From Ovoidimarina sp038744785 (lineage in GTDB: Bacteria; Pseudomonadota; Alphaproteobacteria; Rhodobacterales; Rhodobacteraceae): a stretch of DNA of 64,000 nt. The translations under genes and the position numbers were made by a program. This document shows, piece after piece, positions 26,967 through 35,757 of this stretch. The first letter of the stretch is position 1; each line of letters opens with the position of its first letter. The stretch spans positions 1-64,000 of the forward strand of contig JBCDLX010000005.1 of assembly GCA_038744785.1 (NCBI GenBank). The letters run 5' to 3'. Under the pieces are notes generated by a model that saw only the letters and a list, made by a program, of their open reading frames with translations, did not search any database and had not been told where the DNA came from.

Positions 26967-27835
26967 TGGCACGGAAACATCGTGAAATCGGCAAAGCCGG
27001 CTGGGGCTATACTGCAATCGCGTCGGTGATCGGGCTGATCTATTTCTTCCCCGTGCTTTGGATTATCCTGACAGCGTTCAAGACTCGCACCGATGCGCTT
27101 GCCGTCCCGCCAAAGCTGTTCTTCACGCCCACGCTCGATAACTTCGTCAGCGTCTTTTACAGAACCTCGATCACCACCGGAACGGCGCAAGCGACCGATA
27201 TGGGGCTTTATTTCTTCAACTCGATCTTCATCGCGTTCACATCTGTGGGATTGGCGCTGATCGTGGGCACGCTCGCGGCCTATGCGTTCTCGCGGTATCC
27301 GCTTAAAGGGAATGACACGTATCTGTTCATCATTCTGACAACGCGAATGATGCCGCCTATTGTCGTGATCATCCCGATCTTTCTGATGTTCAGGCTCAGC
27401 GGTTTGGCTGGCAGCTACTGGGGCATCATCCTGCTTTACACGGCGTTCAACATCCCGTTCTCCGTGTGGCTGGTTAAGTCGTTCTTCGACGAACTGAACC
27501 CCGAGATAGAGGATGCCGCCCGAATGGACGGCGCGACGGAACGACGGGTTTTCTTCAACTTCTGCATTCCCCAGATTCTTGCAGGCCTGTCGGCGACCTT
27601 CGTCTTTGGCCTGATTTTGACGTGGAATGAATTCCTGTTCGCGCTCCTTTTGACCGGGGTCGAGACGCGAACCGTGCCCGTCGCGATGGCCCGAACGCTT
27701 GGGGGTGAGGTTGGTGTGGATTACGGTCTGCTGGCCGCAATCGTAACGCTGTTCCTAATCCCGATCTTCTTTGTCACCTTCCTGTTGCAGAACCAGCTTT
27801 TGCGCGGCGTCACCTTCGGAACGGTCAAAAAGTAA
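26966..27835 (+). CDS. Sugar ABC transporter permease 2
   Basis: A 289-residue MalG/UgpE-class permease. The N-terminal helix is AIASVIGLIYFFPVLWIILT, and the MalG-type loop TRMMPPIVVIIPIFLMF follows. The EAA loop is EIEDAARMDGATERRVFFNF. It ends in the typical VTFGTVKK-like tail (GVTFGTVKK). It overlaps the next ATPase gene by one base (TAATG). Confidence 0.93.
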   Translation: MARKHREIGKAGWGYTAIASVIGLIYFFPVLWIILTAFKTRTDALAVPPKLFFTPTLDNFVSVFYRTSITTGTAQATDMGLYFFNSIFIAFTSVGLALIVGTLAAYAFSRYPLKGNDTYLFIILTTRMMPPIVVIIPIFLMFRLSGLAGSYWGIILLYTAFNIPFSVWLVKSFFDELNPEIEDAARMDGATERRVFFNFCIPQILAGLSATFVFGLILTWNEFLFALLLTGVETRTVPVAMARTLGGEVGVDYGLLAAIVTLFLIPIFFVTFLLQNQLLRGVTFGTVKK

Positions 27836-28932
27836 TGACGATCGAACTCCAGAAACTCACCAAGCGCTTTGGGTCGCTCACGGCTGTCGATACCATCGAC
27901 CTGGATGTTGGGGACGGCGAGGTTTTGTGCCTGCTTGGCCCCTCGGGTTGCGGCAAGACAACGACGCTTCGAATGGTCGCCGGGCTTGAGGCGGCCACCG
28001 AGGGCAATGTCATGCTCGGCGGAAAGCGGGTCAACGAATTGGCTCCACGAGAGCGCAATGTGGCGATGTCGTTCCAATTCTACGCGCTTTATCCGTCACT
28101 TTCAGTGGCCGAAAACCTTGCCTACCCGCTCTACGCCGAGAAGCTTTCGGGCGCAGAGATAGAAAAGCGGGTCGGGCAAGTCGCCAAGACCCTGCAACTT
28201 GAAAGCGTCCTCAAGCGGACGCCGAGCCAGCTGGCCGAAGGCGAAAAGCAACGGGTCGCTGTTGGACGTTCGATCATCCGCGACCCTCAATGCTTCCTGT
28301 TTGATGAACCGCTTTCACGCCTTGACGTGCAATTGCGCGAAGAGATGCGCGGCGAGATCAAGGAAGTGCTGCAAGACCTGTCGCGACCCACGGTGATCGT
28401 CACCCACGATCAGCTTGAAGCGCTGACCATGGCCGACCGAATCGCTGTGATGCGAGCCGGCCGGATCGAACAGGTCGACACGCCGCACAACGTCTTTCAG
28501 ACGCCGTCCAACCTGTTCGTCGCAGGTTTTATCGGCACACCGCAAATGAACCTGATCCCGGCAACACTGACAGGGTCGAGTGGCGACGGTCTTGCCGACT
28601 TTGCGTTTGAGGGCGACCAGACCCTGAAGATCAAGGTTGATCCGGCCGTTTCGCAACTTGCGCCTGGCGCAAAGGTTACGCTTGGCATCAGACCGCGCAA
28701 CCTGGAAATCAGCACAGAGCCCACCCAAGACAGCCTGTCGACAAAAATCGATATGGTCGAACCGATGGGGGCCGAGACCCTGGCCCATATGCACGACGGA
28801 TATCACGATCTGCGGTTGGTTACCGACTGGCGTGTGCCGCTGTCCGAAGGCGACCAAATGCATACCCGCTTCCCGCCGGACACGACGCATATTTTCACGG
28901 AAGACGAACAAGTTCTGAGGAGCGCACGATGA
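27835..28932 (+). CDS. Sugar ABC transporter ATPase 2 (GlpT-like, signature variant)
   Basis: A 365-residue MalK-type ATPase. Walker A is GPSGCGKT (35-42), the Q-loop is Gln81, Walker B is CFLFDEP with Glu158, and the H-loop is THDQ (His191): all intact. The signature motif reads LAEGE (133-137) instead of LSGGQ. Paired with ATPase 1, which has a normal signature but no H-loop histidine, the dimer would have one canonical and one degenerate ATP site. It is coupled to both neighbours by ATGA/TAATG overlaps. Confidence 0.92.
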   Translation: MTIELQKLTKRFGSLTAVDTIDLDVGDGEVLCLLGPSGCGKTTTLRMVAGLEAATEGNVMLGGKRVNELAPRERNVAMSFQFYALYPSLSVAENLAYPLYAEKLSGAEIEKRVGQVAKTLQLESVLKRTPSQLAEGEKQRVAVGRSIIRDPQCFLFDEPLSRLDVQLREEMRGEIKEVLQDLSRPTVIVTHDQLEALTMADRIAVMRAGRIEQVDTPHNVFQTPSNLFVAGFIGTPQMNLIPATLTGSSGDGLADFAFEGDQTLKIKVDPAVSQLAPGAKVTLGIRPRNLEISTEPTQDSLSTKIDMVEPMGAETLAHMHDGYHDLRLVTDWRVPLSEGDQMHTRFPPDTTHIFTEDEQVLRSAR

Positions 28933-29216
28933 CCGCCGCGCAAGCGAAACTGATTGAACGGTGCATCATTGGGCTTTGCGTCCTGTCGATCATCTTCATA
29001 TTCCAACCGTTTTCACTACAGCTTTTCTCGATAGGCTGTGTGACCGTGGTGATCGGCGCGCTCGCCTTTAACCTTGTGCCGCTCTGCCGCGAGGGCGTTC
29101 CCCTAAGCGCGCTACGAAAGGCCGTCATCATTGTTCTGATCATCCTCGGCGTCGCTGCTGCGCTCGGCGTGGGAACCGCTTTCCTCTATGTCGGATATTT
29201 GGAAACCCTGAGATGA
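28929..29216 (+). CDS. Small membrane protein of the ABC operon
   Basis: A 95-residue protein with three hydrophobic segments (about 12-29, 32-49, 63-88) and a short basic start, MTAAQAKLIERC. It resembles the small membrane proteins encoded in glycerol-type ABC operons (GlpU-like) in position and size; the function is unknown. It overlaps ATPase 2 and the PfkB gene by 4 bp each, so it is made in step with the importer. Confidence 0.8.
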   Translation: MTAAQAKLIERCIIGLCVLSIIFIFQPFSLQLFSIGCVTVVIGALAFNLVPLCREGVPLSALRKAVIIVLIILGVAAALGVGTAFLYVGYLETLR

Positions 29217-30151
29217 GCGGCTTCGACGTTTCCGTAGTCGGGCTTTACATCCTCGATATTCTGGGGCGCCCGGTCACAGCCATCCCGGATGGCGGCAATG
29301 TAGAGTTCATCGATGAGATCCGACTTACGGTCGCCGGCACCGCCGGGGGCACTGTCGTCGATCTAGCGAAACTCGGGCTAAGGTGTCAGGCGGTCGGGGC
29401 TGTCGGAGACGACGAAAAAGCCGACTTCGTCGTTGATCACATGACCCGTATGGGCATCGATTGTCACCTTATGCAGCGTCTTGAAGGCATAGAGACATCG
29501 GCTACGATCCTGAATGTTCGCCCAAACGGAGAACGCCCTGCCTTGCATTGTCGCGGCGCGTCAGATCACTTCGATGTGTCCGACGAAATGCTTGGCAAAG
29601 TTCTGGACTGCCGGTTTTTCCACCTTGGCGGCACCGGGCTTTTGGCCAAGCTCGACGGTGCCCCAAGCGCCCGGCTTCTAAAGGCGGCGCAAGAAGCGGG
29701 ATGTGTGACGACGTGGGATCTGGTCGGCGCCGGTCCCGACACGTGGCAGTTCGTCGAACCCCTGTTGCCGCATATCGACTACTTCATTCCCTCGATCGAA
29801 GAGGCCGAGATCCTTAGCGGGATCGCGGGCGTGGAGGAGAATATCAAGTTCTTCCAATCGCGCGGCGTCAAGTGTCCCGTTCTGACCATGGGTGGCGACG
29901 GATCAATCGTCGCAAACGGTGATGATCGCATTCACGTGCCCGCCTATGACATTGTGGTTGTCGATACGACCGGCTGCGGGGACGCTTTTACAGCCGGATT
30001 CATTGCCGGCCTCGCCGATGACCGCAGTCTTGCCGAGGCCGCGCATCTGGGCACGGCGTCTGCTTCGCTCGTTGCCAGCGGCCTTGGCTCGGACGCGGGA
30101 ATTGTCGACCGCGCACAAGTCGAAGCCGAGATGGCCCGCTGGCGCTCATGA
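29213..30151 (+). CDS. PfkB-family sugar kinase
   Basis: A 312-residue ribokinase-fold kinase. The N-terminal GGTVVDLAKLG covers the substrate site and AGTAGG the glycine-rich stretch. The C-terminal signature DTTGCGDAFTAGFIAGLA has catalytic base Asp257. The substrate is unknown; candidates are a ketose or aldonate made from the imported sugar. It is translationally coupled to the small membrane protein and to the Tm-1-like gene. Confidence 0.92.
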   Translation: MSGFDVSVVGLYILDILGRPVTAIPDGGNVEFIDEIRLTVAGTAGGTVVDLAKLGLRCQAVGAVGDDEKADFVVDHMTRMGIDCHLMQRLEGIETSATILNVRPNGERPALHCRGASDHFDVSDEMLGKVLDCRFFHLGGTGLLAKLDGAPSARLLKAAQEAGCVTTWDLVGAGPDTWQFVEPLLPHIDYFIPSIEEAEILSGIAGVEENIKFFQSRGVKCPVLTMGGDGSIVANGDDRIHVPAYDIVVVDTTGCGDAFTAGFIAGLADDRSLAEAAHLGTASASLVASGLGSDAGIVDRAQVEAEMARWRS

Positions 30152-31332
30152 TCGCCGGGGTTGCAGGGACCTTCGACACCAAGGGCAAAGAGCTCTCTTA
30201 CATTGCCGACCTGATCCGATCCGCCGGGCTGGACGTGCGCACAATCGATATTGGAACCAGCGGTCGCGGCAGCGCCGATATACCAGCGGACACGGTTGCC
30301 GGTTTCCACCCGGATGGCGCGGCGGCCGTGCTGGACAAAACAGACCGGGGCGCTGCCGTCGCGGCGATGGCATCGGCGTTCGAGGCCTACGTTCGTCAGG
30401 CCGACTGGATTGGTGGGCTTATCGGCGCGGGCGGATCCGGCGGCACTGCGCTTTTGGCGCCCGCGATGCGTGCTCTTCCGGTTGGCACGCCCAAGGTGCT
30501 GGTCTCGACAGTCGCCAGCGGCAATGTCGCCCCTTATGTCGGCCCCAGCGACATTGCGATGATCTATTCCGTTACGGATGTGCAAGGCCTCAATCTGATT
30601 TCGGGGCGTGTCCTGGGCAATGCCGCGCACGCGCTCGTCGGGATGATGCAACACCGCATCCCCGCAATCGACGTGAAGCCAGCAATTGGCCTGACGATGT
30701 TCGGTGTCACAACAACGGCTGTCAGCCATGTCGCGGGCGCGCTTGCCCAGAACTATGATCCGCTGGTTTTCCACGCGACCGGAACCGGTGGCCAGTCGAT
30801 GGAAAAACTGGTGGACAGTGGCATGATCGAAGCCGTCGTTGATCTGACGACGACCGAGGTGGCGGACATGATGGTAGGCGGCGTCTTTCCGGCTACGAAG
30901 GACCGGTTTGGCGCAGTGATCCGAACGGGCATCCCTTATGTGGGGTCGGTAGGTGCGCTTGATATGGTGAACTTTGGGGCGCGCGACACGGTGCCCGAAG
31001 CGTTCGAGGACCGCATGTTCCACGTCCACAATCCGCAAGTCACGCTGATGCGCACAACGCCAGAGGAAAACGACGCATTCGGCGCCTGGATCGCAGAGCG
31101 CTTGAACGCTATGACCGGCCCGGTGCGCTTTTTGATCCCAGAAGGTGGCGTATCGGCCATCGATGCCCCGGGCCAACCCTTCCACGATCCCGAAGCCCAG
31201 GCTGCTTTGGCGGAACGGTTGCGGGCTGACGTGGTAGAAACGCCAGAACGCGCTTTGGTGCCTGTGTCCTACAACCTGAACACAATTGAATTCGCCGAGG
31301 CAGCCCTTGCCGCATTGAAAGAGATTACCTGA
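30148..31332 (+). CDS. Tm-1-like ATP-binding domain protein (UPF0261)
   Basis: A 394-residue protein of the Tm-1-like/UPF0261 family. The N-terminal AGVAGTFDTKGKELSYIADL carries the GTxDTK signature. GGLIGAGGSGGTALLAPAMR and the central FGVTTTAVSHVAGAL follow, and the C-terminal GGVSAIDAPGQPFHDPEAQ is also conserved. The tomato Tm-1 protein binds viral replicase; the bacterial enzymes have no firmly assigned reaction. In fungi the same domain is fused to a PEP-hydrolase-like domain, which is encoded by the next gene here. Confidence 0.88.
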   Translation: MIAGVAGTFDTKGKELSYIADLIRSAGLDVRTIDIGTSGRGSADIPADTVAGFHPDGAAAVLDKTDRGAAVAAMASAFEAYVRQADWIGGLIGAGGSGGTALLAPAMRALPVGTPKVLVSTVASGNVAPYVGPSDIAMIYSVTDVQGLNLISGRVLGNAAHALVGMMQHRIPAIDVKPAIGLTMFGVTTTAVSHVAGALAQNYDPLVFHATGTGGQSMEKLVDSGMIEAVVDLTTTEVADMMVGGVFPATKDRFGAVIRTGIPYVGSVGALDMVNFGARDTVPEAFEDRMFHVHNPQVTLMRTTPEENDAFGAWIAERLNAMTGPVRFLIPEGGVSAIDAPGQPFHDPEAQAALAERLRADVVETPERALVPVSYNLNTIEFAEAALAALKEIT

Positions 31333-32165
31333 TGCGCATTCCCCGCTCCGAGATTCTATCGCGCCTGAACGCCAAGATCGCGGATGGACAGGCGATCATC
31401 GGCGGTGGCGCAGGCACCGGGCTTTCCGCGCGCTGCGAGGAGGCCGGGGGAATAGATCTGATAGTGATCTACAATTCCGGCCGATACCGGATGGCCGGTC
31501 GAGGCTCGCTCGCGGGCCTTCTGGCCTATGGCAACGCGAACGAGATTGTCGTGGATATGGCCAAAGAGGTTCTACCGGTTGTAAAGCACACTCCGGTCCT
31601 GGCCGGGGTCAACGGCACGGACCCGTTCATGATCCGGGACCGGTTTCTCGATGACCTGATCGCACTTGGTTTTTCCGGGGTACAGAATTTTCCGACCGTC
31701 GGTCTAATTGACGGGACATTCCGCGCCAACCTTGAAGAAACAGGGATGGGATACGAGCTGGAAATCGATCTAGTCCGTGCCGCGCGCGAGAAAGATCTTT
31801 TGACAACCCCTTACGCGTTCACGCCAGAAGAAGCCCACGCAATGGCAGCCGCTGGCGCCGACATTGTCGTTGCCCACATGGGTCTAACAACAGGTGGCGA
31901 TATCGGGGCGGAAACGGCGCTTAACCTCGACCAATGTGTAACAGCGATCGACGCGATGGCCGAAGCCGCGCGGGACGCCAATTCAAAGGTCATCGTTCTT
32001 TGCCACGGCGGCCCCATCGCGATGCCGGACGACGCACGTTACGTTCTGGGAAAAACCCGGGATTGCCAGGGTTTCTATGGCGCCAGTTCGATGGAACGCC
32101 TGCCTTCTGAGACCGCGCTTGTGGCACAGACACGGGCCTTTGCTGAAATCGGAGCCACAAAATGA
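31332..32165 (+). CDS. Phosphoenolpyruvate hydrolase-family TIM barrel
   Basis: A 277-residue TIM-barrel protein of the PEP hydrolase-like family. It has IIGGGAGTGLSARCEEAGGI, IVIYNSGRYRMAGRGSLAGL, GVQNFPTVGLIDGTFRANLE and CHGGPIAMPDDARYVL. The family is related to PEP mutase-like and isocitrate-lyase-like barrels by fold, but the reaction in this context is not established. It is coupled to the Tm-1-like gene (TGATG), matching the domain fusion seen in eukaryotes, and to the cupin gene (ATGA). Confidence 0.88.
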   Translation: MRIPRSEILSRLNAKIADGQAIIGGGAGTGLSARCEEAGGIDLIVIYNSGRYRMAGRGSLAGLLAYGNANEIVVDMAKEVLPVVKHTPVLAGVNGTDPFMIRDRFLDDLIALGFSGVQNFPTVGLIDGTFRANLEETGMGYELEIDLVRAAREKDLLTTPYAFTPEEAHAMAAAGADIVVAHMGLTTGGDIGAETALNLDQCVTAIDAMAEAARDANSKVIVLCHGGPIAMPDDARYVLGKTRDCQGFYGASSMERLPSETALVAQTRAFAEIGATK

Positions 32166-32560
32166 CCGGAACATTCATGATGTCTGCCGACACCCCGCCT
32201 GAGGAGCTTGATTGGGGCAAGCTGCGCTGGATGTCGCATCCCCCTTCAACCGGTGCCGGGCAGTTGACCGTGATCGAAGTGAATATCACGCCAGGGAACG
32301 GCCACGATTTCCACAAACATCCGGATCAGGAAGAGGTCATCTACTGCATCTCGGGCAAGGTCGAACAGTGGCTGGGTGAGGAGAAACGCATCCTCGGCCC
32401 CGGCGATAGCGTGTTTATCGGTGCCGACGTTGTGCATGCCAGCTTCAACGTCGGCGCAGACGACGCCAAGTTGTTGGCCATCCTCGGGCCTTGCGTCGGC
32501 GATCAAGGCTACGAACTTGTCGATGTGGCGCGCGAAGCCCCTTGGAAGGACCTTCGCTAA
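32162..32560 (+). CDS. Cupin-domain protein
   Basis: A 132-residue single-domain cupin. Metal-binding residues are visible in HDFHKHPDQEEVIYCISGKV (motif 1, HxH...E) and GPGDSVFIGADVVHASFN (motif 2 with His). It is the last gene of the eight-gene translationally coupled run that starts at the first permease. It may be a sugar isomerase, epimerase or a small binding protein; no reaction can be assigned. Confidence 0.85.
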   Translation: MTGTFMMSADTPPEELDWGKLRWMSHPPSTGAGQLTVIEVNITPGNGHDFHKHPDQEEVIYCISGKVEQWLGEEKRILGPGDSVFIGADVVHASFNVGADDAKLLAILGPCVGDQGYELVDVAREAPWKDLR

Positions 32561-32581
32561 GTCATTGAGTGCCCGTTTGAT

Positions 32582-33715
32582 CTAGGGCGCTTCCCATTGC
32601 CCTGTTTCCGCAGATTTCAGCACTGCGTCAGTCACGAGATCGGTCTTGTGCGCGTCGGCGAAGGTCGGGGCCGCCGGGGTGCCGTCGAGCCCGGCGATGA
32701 AATCCGCCGCCTGGTGCACAAAGCTTTCGGCATAGCCGATCGAAAGACCCGGGACCCACCAATTGCCCATGTAGGGATGATCGCCGTCCGTGACGTGAAT
32801 GGACCGCCAGCCGCGTTCGGTTCCTTCGTCGCCGTGGTCAAAATACTGAAGACGGTGCAGATCGTGCAGGTCCCAGATGATCGACGCGTTCTCACCATTG
32901 ATTTCGAGCGTATAAAGCGCCTTGTGACCGCGCGCATAACGGGTTGCCTCAAACAGCGCCATCGATCCGTTGCCAAACCGCGCCATAAAGGCGCTGGCAT
33001 CGTCGATGCCAACGGGTTCCACTTTGCCCGTCAGGTTGTGCTGCCGTTCCTTGATAAAGGTCTCGGTCATCGCTGAAACCTTGTCGATCCCTCCATTCAA
33101 CCACATGGCGGTATCGATGCAGTGCGCCAGCAGATCGCCTGTGACGCCCGAACCGGCAACCGATTTATCCAGACGCCAGAGCGCTTCGCCGCCCTGCGGC
33201 AGATCGTCGGCAATCGTCCAATCCTGAAGGAACTGGGCGCGGTAGTGAAATATGCGACCCAGCTTACCGGAATCGATCAGGTTCTTGGCATGGGTCACCG
33301 CGGGGATGCGCCGATAATTGTACCAGACCATGTTGGGAACGCCCGCCTTTTCGACCGCGGCGACCATGTCCGCGGACTCTGCTGCGGTTCGGCCCAAGGG
33401 CTTTTCGCACATGACCATCTTGCCCGCTTCGGCAGCGGCAATGGCGATGTCGTGGTGCATGTCGTTCGGTGCAGCGATATCGATTAGGTCGATGTCATCC
33501 CGCGTTACCAAAGCCTGCCAATCGGTCTCGACACTGCTGTAGCCCCATTGGTCAGCAAACGCTTCTGCGCGGTCCTTGTTGCGTGCACATATCGCCGTCA
33601 GCTCTGGCTCGTAGCCGAGATCGAAGAACCGTGGGGCCTGCGTGAACGCGTTCGAGTGCGTCCGCCCCATAAATCCATAACCGACCATTCCGATCCGTAG
33701 CTTTTTCTTGCTCAT
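32582..33715 (-). CDS. Gfo/Idh/MocA-family dehydrogenase
   Basis: A 377-residue NAD(P)-dependent sugar dehydrogenase. The Rossmann start is RIGMVGYGFMGRTHSNAF. The cofactor/active-site motif is CEKPLGRTAAES (EKP), and the C-terminal alpha/beta domain has the catalytic HCIDTAMWLNGGIDKVSA (His/Asp). The ATG at 33713-33715 starts the Rossmann strand. It lies 1 bp after the xylose-isomerase-like gene, so the two form an operon on the minus strand, convergent with the cupin gene. Members oxidise inositols, apiose and other sugars. Confidence 0.92.
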   Translation of the reverse strand: MSKKKLRIGMVGYGFMGRTHSNAFTQAPRFFDLGYEPELTAICARNKDRAEAFADQWGYSSVETDWQALVTRDDIDLIDIAAPNDMHHDIAIAAAEAGKMVMCEKPLGRTAAESADMVAAVEKAGVPNMVWYNYRRIPAVTHAKNLIDSGKLGRIFHYRAQFLQDWTIADDLPQGGEALWRLDKSVAGSGVTGDLLAHCIDTAMWLNGGIDKVSAMTETFIKERQHNLTGKVEPVGIDDASAFMARFGNGSMALFEATRYARGHKALYTLEINGENASIIWDLHDLHRLQYFDHGDEGTERGWRSIHVTDGDHPYMGNWWVPGLSIGYAESFVHQAADFIAGLDGTPAAPTFADAHKTDLVTDAVLKSAETGQWEAP

Positions 33716-33716
33716 C

Positions 33717-34757
33717 TTACTGGCTCCACCCATGGGCATCGCGCACCTTAATCATGGTCGCGAGGATATCGTTCCAGGTCTGCTGGTCCTCCAGAACGGC
33801 GTTCGGGAACATGCATCCGTCCCAGCAGATGTGGCGCATCGCCTTGATCGGCGTGCCATCAGGGTTGTTCAGCCAGAAACCCGAATGCTTAACCACGTCA
33901 AGCTTTCCGTTCGGATCCGTTGCCATGCAGTGCCGACCCGTTTTGTCATGGCTGCCGCTTCCATGAACTGTCCCATCGTTCTGGGCCACGTGGAAATCTA
34001 TGGTCCAGGGACGAAGGGCATCGGTGATCGTCCGCAAAGCCGCGTCTAGGGCGTCCTGGTCGTCCAGCTGATCAGCCGAGATCAAGGCATGCTCTGACGC
34101 ATTGTAGCCCATGGCGTAAAGCATGGTATGGGCCAGGTCCGCCTGGAACCCCAGTACATCCGGCCGGTCCACAGCTTCCAACAAGCCGACCATGTCCTTC
34201 CACGAATGCATGCCGCCCCAGCAAATTTCGCCCTCGGCGGCCAGTCGTTCGCCATGATCGGCGGCAATGTCGCAGGCCTGCCGGAAGGTCTCGGCCATCT
34301 TGGAAGTGTTGCCCGCTGGATCCTCGGCCCACTCGGCGACGCCGGTCGCGGTGTCGATGCGCACGACCCCGCCCTGCCTGACGCCCAAGTCGCGCAACCG
34401 CGACATGATCTTGCAGGCCTTTTCAACCGCCGCCAAGAACGCCGTACGCCCCTCACCTTCGTCCATTGCCGACCCGCCGCCGACGGGTGGCCACACCGGC
34501 GCGACTGCCGACCCGATCGAAAGGCCGCGGCTACCGACGTTGTCGGCAAGCGCCTTCACCCCATCCTCGTCGACATCAATCGAGGTATGCGGATCGGCTA
34601 GGAACAGATCGACACCGTCAAACTTTACACCGTCGACCTGTGCCGCAGCAGTCATATCAAGCATCTTATCAAGCGCGATCGGCGGCTCGTCTTCTCCCTT
34701 GCCGACAAGGCCCGGCCACATTGCATTGTGCAGTTTTGGGAATGCGTTCCCTACCAT
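33717..34757 (-). CDS. Xylose-isomerase-like TIM barrel protein
   Basis: A 346-residue TIM barrel of the AP-endonuclease-2/xylose-isomerase superfamily. Metal-ligand segments are visible in VKFDGVDLFLADPH, EGEICWGGMHSW, FQADLAHTMLYAMG and DFHVAQNDG. GGGAGGA precedes the ATG at 34755-34757; an in-frame extension of 21 codons is not conserved. It is paired with the Gfo/Idh dehydrogenase. Activity could be isomerisation, epimerisation or decarboxylation of the oxidised sugar. Confidence 0.82.
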   Translation of the reverse strand: MVGNAFPKLHNAMWPGLVGKGEDEPPIALDKMLDMTAAAQVDGVKFDGVDLFLADPHTSIDVDEDGVKALADNVGSRGLSIGSAVAPVWPPVGGGSAMDEGEGRTAFLAAVEKACKIMSRLRDLGVRQGGVVRIDTATGVAEWAEDPAGNTSKMAETFRQACDIAADHGERLAAEGEICWGGMHSWKDMVGLLEAVDRPDVLGFQADLAHTMLYAMGYNASEHALISADQLDDQDALDAALRTITDALRPWTIDFHVAQNDGTVHGSGSHDKTGRHCMATDPNGKLDVVKHSGFWLNNPDGTPIKAMRHICWDGCMFPNAVLEDQQTWNDILATMIKVRDAHGWSQ

Positions 34758-34908
34758 TGCGTCCTCCCACGGTCGGTTTGCTTTTGCCGCCATGCTTTCG
34801 GGTCGCCAACGCAAAAGCAATCTTTTTCTGACGTACGCCCCTCATATCTTGCTTTCCCGATCGCCGGTGGAGGTCTATGCTTCGCCACATCGGCACAGGG
34901 GAAATCTT

Positions 34909-35757
34909 ATGAAGATCGGATTCTGCATGCTCCTTTGGACCACGTCCCTGGGAGAAGAGCACAAAGGGCTTTTGGAGGACATCAAGGCCACGGGCTACGA
35001 CGGAGTTGAAGTTCCAGTCTTTGCTGGGACACCGGACGACTATGCAAAGACCGGTGAGATGCTGGATGAATTGGACCTGGGCCGAACCGCAATCTCGGTT
35101 ATTCCGACACCGGAAATGAACATAGTTAGCGAAGACGCCGCTGATCGTAGGCGCGGCGAGGACTACTTAAAATGGCTGGTCGATTGTGCGGCCGCACTTG
35201 GCGCGGATGGCATCGGCGGCCCCCTGCACCAGACGCTTGGCCACTTCACTGGCGAAGGGCCGACAGACGCAGAGTTCGAGCGCGCCCGCGAGGTGCATCG
35301 GGCGGTCGGCGACCATGCCGTGTCCAACGGCCAGGTTATCGCCCTGGAAGCTGTGAACAGGTTCGAAACCTACTTCGCCAACACGATGGACGATCTGTGC
35401 GCCTACACGCGAAGCCTTGATCATCCGGCAATCAAGACGATGTACGACACCTTTCATGCCAACCTAGAGGAACAAGATCCGGTCGAGGCGTTTGTCCGCA
35501 ACGCCGCCGACGTTGTGCATGTCCACATTTCAGAGAATGACCGCGGCGTTCCGGGACGTGGGCATATCCCATGGGACAGGACGTTCCGGGCCCTAAAGGC
35601 CAGCGGCTACGACCGTTGGCTGACGATCGAGGCGTTTGGTCGCGGGCTGCCCGAACTGGCTGCAGCAACGCGTGTGTGGCGCGATTTCGCTGAATCGCCC
35701 GAAGCCTACTACCGCGATGGATACACCTGCATACGCAACGGATGGGATGCGGCATGA
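34909..35757 (+). CDS. Sugar phosphate isomerase/epimerase family protein
   Basis: A 282-residue TIM barrel of the xylose-isomerase-like/hydroxypyruvate-isomerase group. It begins MKIGFCMLLWTTSLGEEHKG. Metal-binding residues lie in IALEAVNRFETYFANT (Glu), TMYDTFHANLEE (Asp/His), VVHVHISENDRG and LTIEAFG (Glu). It overlaps the following SDR gene (ATGA). Transcribed divergently from the other isomerase-like gene across 151 bp, it forms the second arm of the sugar-processing set. Confidence 0.9.
   Translation: MKIGFCMLLWTTSLGEEHKGLLEDIKATGYDGVEVPVFAGTPDDYAKTGEMLDELDLGRTAISVIPTPEMNIVSEDAADRRRGEDYLKWLVDCAAALGADGIGGPLHQTLGHFTGEGPTDAEFERAREVHRAVGDHAVSNGQVIALEAVNRFETYFANTMDDLCAYTRSLDHPAIKTMYDTFHANLEEQDPVEAFVRNAADVVHVHISENDRGVPGRGHIPWDRTFRALKASGYDRWLTIEAFGRGLPELAAATRVWRDFAESPEAYYRDGYTCIRNGWDAA

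Noticed and set aside
29944..31185. A 413-codon open frame on the minus strand
   Set aside because: It lies fully antisense to the PfkB and Tm-1-like genes, has no recognisable motif, and breaks the well-supported coupled operon. It is a codon-bias shadow.
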